Origin: Catenulispora acidiphila DSM 44928
GTDB taxonomy: Bacteria > Actinomycetota > Actinomycetes > Streptomycetales > Catenulisporaceae
Length of the DNA stretch: 64,000 bases
Assembly: GCF_000024025.1 (NCBI RefSeq)
Contig: NC_013131.1
Location: 7,766,229 to 7,830,228, forward strand
Reading direction: 5' to 3'
A model generated the notes under the pieces. It was not told the DNA's origin, ran no database searches, and saw only the letters and a program-made list of their open reading frames with translations. The stretch's first letter is position 1; each line of letters starts with the position of its first letter. A program made the translations under genes and the position numbers. Positions 52,901 to 60,087 of the stretch are shown piece after piece.

Positions 52901-53325
52901 CGCGGGCTGCTGCGGAATGGCTCGATCATCTGCCGGCGGTGATTCTCGATCAGGCGCATTCGCGGCGGACCACGCGCACGATTGGGCCCGCCGGTGCGCA
53001 CATTCGCAGCGCGGCTTTGGTGCTGGGCGTTGCGGCGCTCGCCGGAAGCGGGACCGGCGGTGGAAGTGCGGGGGAAGAGGAAGGCGAAGATTTGGCCGCG
53101 TCTGCCGCGCTCGGTCTGCTGCGCACGATGTTCGGCCACGAGCACGCCGACCGCCTCCTGACGACCGCCACCACCGCCCTGAAAGACGGCAACGCGCGCC
53201 TCCTGGACCGCGCCTGCGAACCGCACCGCGCCCAGCTGGCCGCCTACCCCCTCGACCCCCGCCAGGCCCAGGCTCTCGCCGAGGCCCGCGCGGCGGTGGC
53301 TCGGGCCCGGAACGAGGAAGACTGA
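49984..53325 (+). CDS. Dynamin-like/YfjP-type GTPase 1, greatly enlarged by low-complexity repeats
   Basis: 1113 residues from ATG 49984 (GTG 49912 and GTG 49996 are alternatives; no strong ribosome site). G1/Walker A at residues ~84-92 in LCALAGPTGVGKSTLLNALA, then TGPLRPTTRTPVLVCHP (switch I Thr). A Glu/Pro/Ala repeat (EPTPEAPAPHEPVPEEPIAA-like) of ~150 residues follows. The fold resumes with GVAVVDTVDGDVAVLGAADV in the G3 position and VVVVLDRVTAEAVDEVAGAF at G4, where the usual NKxD is not visible. A second ~240-residue acidic Ala/Gln/Gly repeat and a 20-residue SGSGSESGAGSRAESGSGPS repeat come next, then a helical C-terminus (residues ~760-1113). Paired with GTPase 2 one base downstream. 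Confidence 0.85.
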   Translation: MLRAVAVTDNTATGGTNPDEQPPKALIEATTALLSAVTALTLPLDLPTAEPARRARTEIEHTLTTAILPRLRTPNAPLLCALAGPTGVGKSTLLNALAGATLSATGPLRPTTRTPVLVCHPADIAGPEPQSATEDAASAGLAMPMPDATQDTDAPGPAPADELMPTGAPARDEPTPEAPAPHEPVPEEPIAAEPTSDAPASHEPAPGDPTALEPAPGEPMPDTQAALDPTPDTPAISEPMPEASTAHDPVSAAASTPAEASQLAAGRDGERRERAEPGLGARVGAELASLLSSPLPSPSLPRGVAVVDTVDGDVAVLGAADVVVVVVSAERYADAAVWRVLRRVGGWGVPVVVVLDRVTAEAVDEVAGAFVELLRVNGLGAVPFFVVEEVGGKGEADGVQSGAHGTGETPVAQGEESTEAEEHSARTAPGNDSDQTAGAAHGNISGPAAEQSADAARGEESGAAAKQAAAQSEIPARAAEQAADAAQGEESGQTAEHGAHATQGAVSDQAAEQVTGAAQAEASGAVEEQQREAQSEIPDQAAELGAGAAQSEIPDQAAAEPGGGAGVDAGLGGARARGAFLGDSGALGVDGGQGESGAKGGGGASGAGGYGDGGLGCAGEPAGGTGLEIGVGESGSGLDSGSGSESGAGSRAESGSGPSSGSGSESGAGSRAESGSGPSSGSGSESGAGSRAESGSGPSSGSGSESGAGSRAESGSGSDSGSELESEAGSRAEFGSESEAGSESEAGSGSESAFAAEVSESSSDSDSDSRAAFGIGGAAPLVPGVAVAGLLGWLREAGADTAGRVRIGMLGVAGRLDSVERLVGELADAWEGQRLALQVLHQGLERVHTAERVRFRGCVDGGELLGGEVRIRWQELLGSGRVSALFGAEDGGGRKSRRRRRAEADWSARFHNPTAHDAATAPLRAALVEAVARGYRAALERAARKTVDQWELTPGAPEPGQIDEATRRATDPARAAAEWLDHLPAVILDQAHSRRTTRTIGPAGAHIRSAALVLGVAALAGSGTGGGSAGEEEGEDLAASAALGLLRTMFGHEHADRLLTTATTALKDGNARLLDRACEPHRAQLAAYPLDPRQAQALAEARAAVARARNEED
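51901..52140 (+). repeat. 60-bp tandem repeat inside GTPase 1
   Basis: Four consecutive 60-bp units start at 51901, 51961, 52021 and 52081. Units 2 and 3 are identical; unit 1 differs at two positions and unit 4 only in its last bases. They encode a 20-residue Ser/Gly/Glu repeat, and degenerate continuations run to ~52290. Confidence 0.95.
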
Positions 53326-53326
53326 C

Positions 53327-55096
53327 ATGGACGTCAACACCGAGCAGGGCGCCGCCGTCGACCAGCCGGTCGGCTCCTCCCCGTGGGCCGTCACCGTGCC
53401 GCTGCCGATGGGTGGCGGCGGGTCGCGGGTGCTCACCGGACGGCTGGGCAGGCTCGAGACGCTGCTGAAGGAGACCGACGGCCGGCTGTCGGACTTCACC
53501 GCCCAGGAGGCCGACCGCATCCTGCGCCGGGTGCACGAGCGCATCGCGCTGTCCCCCGACCACGTCGTCACCGCCATCGCCGGCGCGACGGGGAGTGGCA
53601 AGTCTTCGCTTTTCAATGCTCTGATTCGCTTCGAGCTGGCGCCAGTCGGTGCGATCCGGCCCACTACGACCACCGGCCTGGCGTGCATCTGGGACCCAGC
53701 GCACGCCGAGGCGTCCACCGCACTGCTGGACCGGATCGGCGTTGCCTCGAATAACAGAATCCTGCGAGGCTCGCTGCTCGACGGCGCGAACCGGACCGCT
53801 GAGCCCGAACTCGCGCCGCTGGTGCTGATCGACCTGCCCGACCACGACTCCGCCGTGCGGGCGCACCGGGACGAGACCGACCGGGCGACCGCTGCCGCCG
53901 ACCTGCTGTTGTTCGTCACCGACCCGCAGAAGTACGCCGACGCCTCGTGGCACGAGCGCTACCTCCGCCACCTGAATCACCACCAGGAGACGCTGGTCGT
54001 CGTCCTGAACAAGAGCGACGAACTGAGCGCGGCGGACATCCGAGCCTGTGCCGCCGACCTGAGCAGGATCATGACTGAATCAGGGCTCGGCGACGTGCCG
54101 ATCCTGGTGACGTCGACGCGCACCGGGGAGGGACTTCAGCAACTCAGGGAGCTGATCGCGTCCAGCGTTCGCCGCAAGCAGGCCGCTCTCATGCGCAGCG
54201 AGGCGGACGTCGACCGGGCCGCCACCCTGATCGCCGCCGAACTCGCGCCGCGCGACGGCAGCGTTCCGGAAAGCCTTTCGCCGCAAGCGAAATCCGCAAC
54301 GCTCCTAGCTATAGGCGACAGCACGAGCATGCAGGCCCTGTCAGACCTCATCGACGCCACGTACCGGCGCCGAGCCTCGGTCGTCACCGGCTGGCCCGTC
54401 CGGCATGCTGTCAGAACCCTGATATCACGCCTGCGCGGCGACACCGAGTCCCGCTACAGCCCTTGGTCCGGCGCGGTTGCGGGTGAGCCGGCACCGCCGC
54501 CGATCCAGTACGGCGACGTCGAACACGCCGTTGCCGACGCCGTGGACCGCTTCGCCGAGGCGATGCCGCAGCCGTGGGCCAAGGAGATGCGCCGCATCGG
54601 CGATCGCTGCGTGAAGAGCCTGTCCGACACTCTGGACACGACGTTGTCCGGCACGGAGGTTGGGCCGCGGCTCGTTCCTCGCTGGTGGACCGCCGTGCAG
54701 GTGGTGCACTGGATGCTGCTGACGGCTGCGCTAGTGGGAGCCGGCGGGGCGATCGCGTACGCGGCCTCCGGTGGCGGCAAGGACTCCAGCCTGCCCGATA
54801 CCGGCCCGATTCCGTTCCCGCTTCTCGTGGCGATCATCGCGCTCGTCGGCGGGGCGTTGCTGGATCTCGTGTGCCGTCCGGCGGCACGGCGGGCGGCGGG
54901 GCGATTGCGGGCGAAAGTGGGCGAACGGATGACCGAGCGCGTACGCGGCGCGGCCGAGCAGCTACTGTTCGCTCCGCTCGTCGCCGAACACGAGCGGTAT
55001 GTCAGGGCCTGGACGCTGGCTCAGGGACTTGTCAGGAAAACGAGAGAAAAAGGCGTGCCCCCGTCCGGCGGGGGACGGAGGCAGCCTACTAATTAA
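53327..55096 (+). CDS. Dynamin-like/YfjP-type GTPase 2 with C-terminal membrane anchor
   Basis: 589 residues from ATG 53327, one base after the stop of GTPase 1. G1 at ~86-94 (AIAGATGSGKSSLFNALIRF), switch I Thr in VGAIRPTTTTGLACIW, G3-like VLIDLPDHDSAVRAHRDETD (Asp kept, Gly replaced), G4 intact in VVVLNKSDELSAADIRACAA and a G5-like LVTSTRTGEGLQQL. After a helical middle there are two membrane helices (VVHWMLLTAALVGAGGAIAY and PFPLLVAIIALVGGALLDLV) and a basic amphipathic tail. Tandem GTPases of this kind in actinomycetes include the DynA/DynB pair acting at sporulation septa; an equivalent role is possible. It converges on fadB with only six bases between stops. Confidence 0.9.
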   Translation: MDVNTEQGAAVDQPVGSSPWAVTVPLPMGGGGSRVLTGRLGRLETLLKETDGRLSDFTAQEADRILRRVHERIALSPDHVVTAIAGATGSGKSSLFNALIRFELAPVGAIRPTTTTGLACIWDPAHAEASTALLDRIGVASNNRILRGSLLDGANRTAEPELAPLVLIDLPDHDSAVRAHRDETDRATAAADLLLFVTDPQKYADASWHERYLRHLNHHQETLVVVLNKSDELSAADIRACAADLSRIMTESGLGDVPILVTSTRTGEGLQQLRELIASSVRRKQAALMRSEADVDRAATLIAAELAPRDGSVPESLSPQAKSATLLAIGDSTSMQALSDLIDATYRRRASVVTGWPVRHAVRTLISRLRGDTESRYSPWSGAVAGEPAPPPIQYGDVEHAVADAVDRFAEAMPQPWAKEMRRIGDRCVKSLSDTLDTTLSGTEVGPRLVPRWWTAVQVVHWMLLTAALVGAGGAIAYAASGGGKDSSLPDTGPIPFPLLVAIIALVGGALLDLVCRPAARRAAGRLRAKVGERMTERVRGAAEQLLFAPLVAEHERYVRAWTLAQGLVRKTREKGVPPSGGGRRQPTN

Positions 55097-55102
55097 GTAC
55101 CC

Positions 55103-57220
55103 TTATTCCGGCAGGGAAGCCACCCCCGGAGCCAGGAATCGGTGGCCGGCGACGGCCTCCGACACCCCGGTCCGGTCCAGGTACGGCGTGATGCCGCCGA
55201 GATGGAACGGCCAGCCGGCGCCGAGCAGCATGCACAGGTCGATGTCCTGCGCCTCGCCGACCACGCCCTCGCTGAGCATCAGGTCGATTTCCTGCGCCAT
55301 CGCCTTCAGCGCGCGGTCGCGGACCTGCTCTTCCGTCGAGGGGGACGGACCGGGCTGGAACAGCTCCAGGACCTCCGGGTCGATGACCGGCACGCCGGTG
55401 TCCCAGCTGTAGATCGCCTTCTTGCCGGCGGCGACCAGCTTCGCCAGGTTCGGCGAGACCTGGAAGCGGTCCGGGAAGGCGGTGTGCAGCGTCTCGGCGA
55501 CGTGCAGCGCCACCGCCGGGCCGACCAGCTCCAGCAGCACGAACGGCGACATCGGCAGGCCCAGCGGCGCCAGGGCGCGGTCGGCGACCTCGATCGGCGT
55601 GCCCTCGTCCACCGCCGCGGTGACCTCGCCGAGGAAGCGGGTCAGCAGCCGGTTCACGACGAACGCCGGGGCGTCCTTGACCAGCACGCAGGACTTCTTC
55701 AGCGTCTTGCCGACCGCGAACGCGGTAGCCAGCGAGGCGTCGTCGGTCTGCTCGGCGCGCACGATCTCCAGCAGCGGCAGCACGGCCACCGGGTTGAAGA
55801 AGTGGAAGCCGACGACCCGCTCGGGGTGCTCGAGCTTGGAGGCCATCTCGGTCACCGACAGCGAGGAGGTGTTGGTCGCCAGCACGCAGTCCTCGCGGAC
55901 CACGGCCTCGACCTCGGCGAACACCTGCTGCTTGACCGACATCTCCTCGAAGACGGCCTCGATGACCAGGTCGGCGTCGGCGAACGCGTCCTTGGTCAGC
56001 GAACCGGATACCAGAGCCTTGAGACGGTTCGCCTGGTCCTGGTTGAGCCGGCCCTTGAGCTGGAGCATGCCGATCTGCTCGTGCACGTAGCCGACGCCCT
56101 TGTCCACGCGCGCCTGGTCGATGTCGGTCATCACGACCGGCACCTGCAGCCGCTGCACGAACAGCAGCGCGAACTGCGAGGCCATCAGGCCCGCGCCGAC
56201 CACGCCGACCTTGGTCACCGGCCGCGCCAGCGCCTTGTCCGGGGCGCCGAAGGGCTTCTTGGCGCGCTTCTGGTTCAGGTTGAACGCGTACAGGCCGGCC
56301 CGCAGCTCGTCGGTCATGATCAGGTCGGCGAGCGCCGCGTCCTCGAGAGCGAAGCCCTCGTCGTTGGAAGCGGTGGCCATCTTCTCGATGATGTCCAGGG
56401 CGCGGTAGGGAGCCGGGGCGGCGCCGTGCACCTTGGAATCAGCAACCTGACGTCCACGCGCCACGGCGGCGGCGTAGTCCTCGGCGCTGAACTGCTTGCG
56501 CTCGACCACGAGCGAGCCGTTGATGACGCTCTCGGCCCAGGCCAGCGACTGCTCCAGGAAGGCCACCGGCTCGAACATCGCGTCGGCGATGCCGAGCTCG
56601 AAGGCCTTCGGACCCTTGAGCATCCGGTTCTGCGACAGCGCGTTCTCGATGATGACGGTGACCGCGGCGTCCGGGCCGATCAGCTTGGGCAGCAGCGTGC
56701 AGCCGCCCCAGCCGGGGACCAGGCCGAGGAAGCACTCGGGGAAGGCCAGCGCCGGCACCCCGGAGGAGATGGTGCGGTAGGTGCAGGCCAGCGCGACCTC
56801 GACGCCGCCGCCCATGGCCGCGCCGTTGACGAAGGCGAAGGAGGGTACTGACAACGCGGACAGGCGCTTGAAGGTGTCGTGTCCGGCCTGGGCGATCGCC
56901 AGGGCCTGGTCGCGGTTCTTCACGACCTCGACACCCTTGAGGTCGGCGCCGACGGCGAAGATGAACGGCTTGCCGGTCACGCCGACGCCGACGATCTCGT
57001 TGCGCCCCGCCGCGGCCTCGACCAGGTCGATGGCCTGGCCCAGCCGCACCAGGCCGCCGGGACCGAAAGTGTTCGGCTTGGTGTGGTCGAAGCCGTTGTC
57101 CAGCGTGATCAGCGCGAAGCGGCCGGAGTGCCCGGGCAGGTCGAAGAACTGGACCGGCGCGTTGGTGACCACCTCGTCCGGGAAGAGTTCCGTAGCCAGA
57201 GCGGTGAGGTCCTGAGTCAC
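55103..57220 (-). CDS. fadB: Fatty-acid oxidation complex alpha subunit (enoyl-CoA hydratase / 3-hydroxyacyl-CoA dehydrogenase)
   Basis: 705 residues from GTG 57220, overlapping the thiolase stop as GTGA. Crotonase domain (~1-220): VGADLKGVEVVKNRDQALAI, FVNGAAMGGGVEVALACTYR (oxyanion hole) and FPECFLGLVPGWGGCTLLPK (catalytic Glu). The dehydrogenase half starts near 330 with VTKVGVVGAGLMASQFALLF, a slightly altered NAD-binding fold, then VLATNTSSLSVTEMASKLEH and VVGFHFFNPVAVLPLLEIVR with the catalytic His, and CVLVKDAPAFVVNRLLTRFL. It hydrates 2-enoyl-CoA and oxidises the product. Works with the adjacent thiolase. Confidence 0.95.
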   Translation of the reverse strand: MTQDLTALATELFPDEVVTNAPVQFFDLPGHSGRFALITLDNGFDHTKPNTFGPGGLVRLGQAIDLVEAAAGRNEIVGVGVTGKPFIFAVGADLKGVEVVKNRDQALAIAQAGHDTFKRLSALSVPSFAFVNGAAMGGGVEVALACTYRTISSGVPALAFPECFLGLVPGWGGCTLLPKLIGPDAAVTVIIENALSQNRMLKGPKAFELGIADAMFEPVAFLEQSLAWAESVINGSLVVERKQFSAEDYAAAVARGRQVADSKVHGAAPAPYRALDIIEKMATASNDEGFALEDAALADLIMTDELRAGLYAFNLNQKRAKKPFGAPDKALARPVTKVGVVGAGLMASQFALLFVQRLQVPVVMTDIDQARVDKGVGYVHEQIGMLQLKGRLNQDQANRLKALVSGSLTKDAFADADLVIEAVFEEMSVKQQVFAEVEAVVREDCVLATNTSSLSVTEMASKLEHPERVVGFHFFNPVAVLPLLEIVRAEQTDDASLATAFAVGKTLKKSCVLVKDAPAFVVNRLLTRFLGEVTAAVDEGTPIEVADRALAPLGLPMSPFVLLELVGPAVALHVAETLHTAFPDRFQVSPNLAKLVAAGKKAIYSWDTGVPVIDPEVLELFQPGPSPSTEEQVRDRALKAMAQEIDLMLSEGVVGEAQDIDLCMLLGAGWPFHLGGITPYLDRTGVSEAVAGHRFLAPGVASLPE

Positions 57221-58431
57221 TTGCTCTCTCCGTTCCAGTGCGGGTTCTCCCAGATGACGGTGCCGCCCATGCCGATGCCGACGCACATCGAGGTCAGGCC
57301 GTAGCGAACCTCGGGGTGCTCCTCGAAGTGCTGCGCGAGCTGGGTCATCAGCCGCACGCCGGAGGAGGCCAGCGGGTGGCCCATGGCGATGGCGCCGCCG
57401 AAGGGGTTCACGCGCTCGTCGTCGTCGGCGATGCCGAAGTGCTCCAGGAAGGCCACGACCTGCACCGCGAAGGCCTCGTTCAGCTCGAACAGGCCGATGT
57501 CCTCGATGGTCAGACCGGCCTTGGCCAGCGCCTTCTCGGTCGCCGGGACCGGGCCGATGCCCATGACCTCGGGCTCGACGCCGACGTAGGCGTAGGAGAC
57601 CAGGCGCATGCGGACCGGCAGGCCGAGCTCCTCGGCGACGTCCTCGGCGGCCAGCAGGCACGCGGTGGCGCCGTCGTTCAGGCCGGCGGCGTTGCCCGCG
57701 GTGACCCGGCCGCGGACGCGGAAGGGGGTCTTGAGGGCGGCGAGGTCGTCCACGGTGGTGCCGGGGCGCGGCGGCTCGTCGGCGGTGACCAGGGCGTAGC
57801 CCTTCTCGGCGTGCCGGGCGGACATCGGGACCAGGACGTCCTGGAACTTGCCGGCGGCCAGCGCCTTGGCGTACTTCTCCTGGGACGCGGCGGCGAAGAC
57901 GTCGCAGCGCTCCTTGGTCAGCTCCGGGTAGCGGTCGTGCAGGTTCTCCGCGGTGGAGCCCATGACCAGCGCGGAGGGGTCGACCAGCTTCTCGGCGACG
58001 ATGCGCGGGTTGGGGTCCACGCCCTCGCCCATCGGGTGGCGGCCCATGTGCTCCACGCCGCCGGCGACGACCACGTCGTAGGCGCCGAAGGCGATGCCGC
58101 CGGCGGTGGTGGTCACGGCGGTCATCGCACCGGCGCACATGCGGTCGATGGAGAAGCCGGGGACGGTCTTGGGCAGGCCCGCGAGCAGCCCCGCGACCCG
58201 GCCCATGGTCAGGCCCTGGTCGCCGATCTGGGTGGTGGCGGCGATGGCCACGTCGTCCACCCGCTCGGGCGGCAGCTGCGGGTTGCGCTGCAGCAGCTCG
58301 CGAATGCAGCGGATGACCAGGTCATCCGCCCTGGTCTCGGCATAGACGCCCTTGGGGCCCGCCTTGCCGAACGGGGTACGGACGCCGTCGACGAACACGA
58401 CTTGTCGCACGGCCCTCTGGGTCTGAGGCAC
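57217..58431 (-). CDS. fadA: Acetyl-CoA C-acyltransferase (3-ketoacyl-CoA thiolase)
   Basis: 404 residues from GTG 58431, with GGAGGAGAG upstream. Last step of beta-oxidation. Active-site nucleophile in FSIDRMCAGAMTAVTTTAGG, GGVEHMGRHPMGEG typical of thiolases, NAAGLNDGATACLLAAEDVA, the His motif ELNEAFAVQVVAFLEHF and NPFGGAIAMGHPLASSGVRL, and the second Cys in YGLTSMCVGIGMGGTVIWEN. Same order (thiolase then alpha subunit) is known next to RNase D and whiI in Streptomyces. A palindrome 38 bp upstream may bind its regulator. Confidence 0.96.
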   Translation of the reverse strand: MPQTQRAVRQVVFVDGVRTPFGKAGPKGVYAETRADDLVIRCIRELLQRNPQLPPERVDDVAIAATTQIGDQGLTMGRVAGLLAGLPKTVPGFSIDRMCAGAMTAVTTTAGGIAFGAYDVVVAGGVEHMGRHPMGEGVDPNPRIVAEKLVDPSALVMGSTAENLHDRYPELTKERCDVFAAASQEKYAKALAAGKFQDVLVPMSARHAEKGYALVTADEPPRPGTTVDDLAALKTPFRVRGRVTAGNAAGLNDGATACLLAAEDVAEELGLPVRMRLVSYAYVGVEPEVMGIGPVPATEKALAKAGLTIEDIGLFELNEAFAVQVVAFLEHFGIADDDERVNPFGGAIAMGHPLASSGVRLMTQLAQHFEEHPEVRYGLTSMCVGIGMGGTVIWENPHWNGESK

Positions 58432-58469
58432 GTTGGCTCTCCTCCACACGGAACGGTTCTGCGACCATG

Positions 58470-58481
58470 CTACTCACGAGT
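58470..58481. promoter_or_regulatory. TACTC-AC-GAGTA palindrome upstream of the fad operon
   Basis: 12-bp inverted repeat, nearly extendable to 16 bp (GCTACTCACGAGTAAC), 38 bp before the fadA start. Symmetry and position fit a TetR- or GntR-type fatty-acid regulator site. Confidence 0.5.
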
Positions 58482-58634
58482 AACAACATTCGGCGAGCGC
58501 GATGGGTGGTGACCGCGGTCACGGGGTTCTGTCGCACAGTTCAGCAGAGGACTGCGGGGAAGGACAGTCGGGGTGGTGGCGGGGAGCAGCGGGGGGCAGC
58601 AGCGAAGGACGGCGGAGCACGAGCAGGAAAAACA

Positions 58635-58669
58635 ATGAGTGCGGCTCGCTTGGATAGAGCCGCACTCAT
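58635..58669 (-). terminator. Intrinsic terminator of the azoreductase gene
   Basis: 13-bp perfect stem ATGAGTGCGGCTC / GAGCCGCACTCAT with a 9-nt loop; on the minus strand it is followed by TGTTTTT. It lies 44 bp beyond the azoreductase stop. Confidence 0.88.
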
Positions 58670-58712
58670 GATCGTTCTCTCGGCGTGTGCCTCCGAGAGC
58701 GTCGTCACCGCA

Positions 58713-59381
58713 TCAGGCTGCGACCGGCTCCCCTGACAGCTGCGCCGCGAGCTCGCGGGCCTTGGCGTCGGCCTGCTCCAGCGCTTCGGCGCGCGACTGC
58801 TCGGCCAGCGGGATCAGGTCGGCCATCGCCGGGACGGCCGAGGCGAGCGTGAGCTGGATGGTGATGAACTCCGGCGTGATGCCCAGGTGCTCGGACAGGA
58901 CGCTGCCGAGGTAGTTCTTCACGTACTCCATGCCCTCGCGCGGCGTCCCGGGCTCGTAGGAGCCGCCGCGCGAGGCGACGACCACCACGGGCTTGCCGGC
59001 CAGGGAGCGCGCGCCCTCACCGGAGGTGCGGCCGTTCAGGATGACGTGGTCGAGCCACGCCTTCAGCCCGGAGGCGAGCCCGAAGTTGTACATCGGCGCG
59101 CCGATCACGATCGCGTCGGCGGCTTCGGCCTCCTCGATCAGCGCCAGCCGGGCGGCGTGCGCGGCGGCCTGGGCCTCGCTGTGCGCGGACGGGTCGGCGA
59201 AGCCGGCGGAGACGGTGAGCACGTCCAGGTGCGGCAGCGGGTCGGCGGCGAGGTCGCGGTGGACGACGGTGCCGTCGGGATGGGCCGCGCGCCAGGCGTC
59301 GGTGAAGGCCGAGGTGACAGACCGGGAGGCGCTGGCCTCATCGGGGAACAGCGAGGCGTCGATGCGCAGCAACGTGGCCAT
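58713..59381 (-). CDS. azoR: FMN-dependent NADH:quinone/azo reductase
   Basis: 222 residues from ATG 59381. Flavodoxin-like fold: LLRIDASLFPDEASASRSVT binds the FMN phosphate, VIGAPMYNFGLASGLKAWLD contacts the isoalloxazine, and VVVVASRGGSYEPGTPREGM follows as in AzoR. These enzymes reduce quinones and azo dyes by two electrons and protect against electrophiles. The divergent HxlR-family regulator at 59558 probably controls it, as YodB controls azoR1 in Bacillus. Confidence 0.93.
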   Translation of the reverse strand: MATLLRIDASLFPDEASASRSVTSAFTDAWRAAHPDGTVVHRDLAADPLPHLDVLTVSAGFADPSAHSEAQAAAHAARLALIEEAEAADAIVIGAPMYNFGLASGLKAWLDHVILNGRTSGEGARSLAGKPVVVVASRGGSYEPGTPREGMEYVKNYLGSVLSEHLGITPEFITIQLTLASAVPAMADLIPLAEQSRAEALEQADAKARELAAQLSGEPVAA

Positions 59382-59407
59382 GGAATACTCCTCAAGCTCG
59401 ATGGTTA

Positions 59408-59458
59408 CCTTTTGTGCGTGGCATCATGATGAGCGATTATTGAAAGTTCTACAAAAGG
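59408..59458. promoter_or_regulatory. Inverted repeat CCTTTTGT...ACAAAAGG in the azoR/HxlR divergent region
   Basis: CCTTTTGT at 59408-59415 and ACAAAAGG at 59451-59458 frame the intergenic A/T-rich stretch, with the 10-bp palindrome CATCATGATG (59422-59431) between them. Likely operator(s) of the HxlR protein and the two promoters. Confidence 0.6.
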
Positions 59459-59557
59459 CACATAGAGGTGAGGTCAGGCACACGGATGTGACCGTCCAGG
59501 TCGCGCCGGAGTTCCGGCCAGGACAAGCAGGACAAGGAAGGAACGTGAGCGAGACAG

Positions 59558-59956
59558 ATGGCGGAGGCAAGGCTGGAAATGCCGGCGACCTGTCAGGAGG
59601 TGGGCCCGGAGGGGCAGTTCGTCCGCGGCGTGCTCGACCGCATCGGCGACAAGTGGAGCCTGATGATCATCGGCAGCCTGAACCGCGGCCCACGCCGCTT
59701 CGGCGCCCTCCAGGCGGCGATCGGCGGCATCTCGCAGCGGATGCTGACGCTGAACCTGCGCCAGTTGGAGCGCGACGGGCTGATCTCGCGCACGGTCTAC
59801 GCCGAGGTGCCGCCGCGGGTTGAGTACGAGCTCACGGAGCTGGGGCACGGGTTGCTGGTGCCGGTGCTGGAGCTGGTGAACTGGGCCGGGGACCACGCCG
59901 AGGTGATCGAGAAGCATCGGGCGGCTTATGACGCGGGGGGTGGGGCGGTGGGGTGA
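59558..59956 (+). CDS. HxlR/DUF24-family redox-type transcriptional regulator
   Basis: 132 residues from ATG 59558. The start is not certain, since the best ribosome-like site (AAGGAAGGAA) lies about 15 bases upstream. Winged helix: RGVLDRIGDKWSLMIIGSLN, GPRRFGALQAAIGGISQRML, TLNLRQLERDGLISRTVYAE and PPRVEYELTELGHGLLVPVL. An N-terminal cysteine (Cys12 in MPATCQEVG) sits where YodB/HypR-type members sense quinones or aldehydes by thiol modification. Divergent azoreductase is the natural target. Confidence 0.9.
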   Translation: MAEARLEMPATCQEVGPEGQFVRGVLDRIGDKWSLMIIGSLNRGPRRFGALQAAIGGISQRMLTLNLRQLERDGLISRTVYAEVPPRVEYELTELGHGLLVPVLELVNWAGDHAEVIEKHRAAYDAGGGAVG

Positions 59957-60012
59957 TTGGGGGGCGGGGCCCGATCGGAGCAGGGGGCTCACGCCGCCCC
60001 GGTCGAGACCGC

Positions 60013-60068
60013 GCCGCACTCGCGCGCCGGGTCAGGCCGAGCCGCACTCCCGCGCCGGGGAACCACCG
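60013..60068. repeat. 28-bp direct repeat between convergent gene ends
   Basis: GCCGCACTCGCGCGCCGGG (from 60013) and GCCGCACTCCCGCGCCGGGG (from 60041), period 28 bp, between the HxlR stop and the RNase D stop. Confidence 0.65.
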
Positions 60069-60087
60069 CCCCCGGCCATACCAACCC

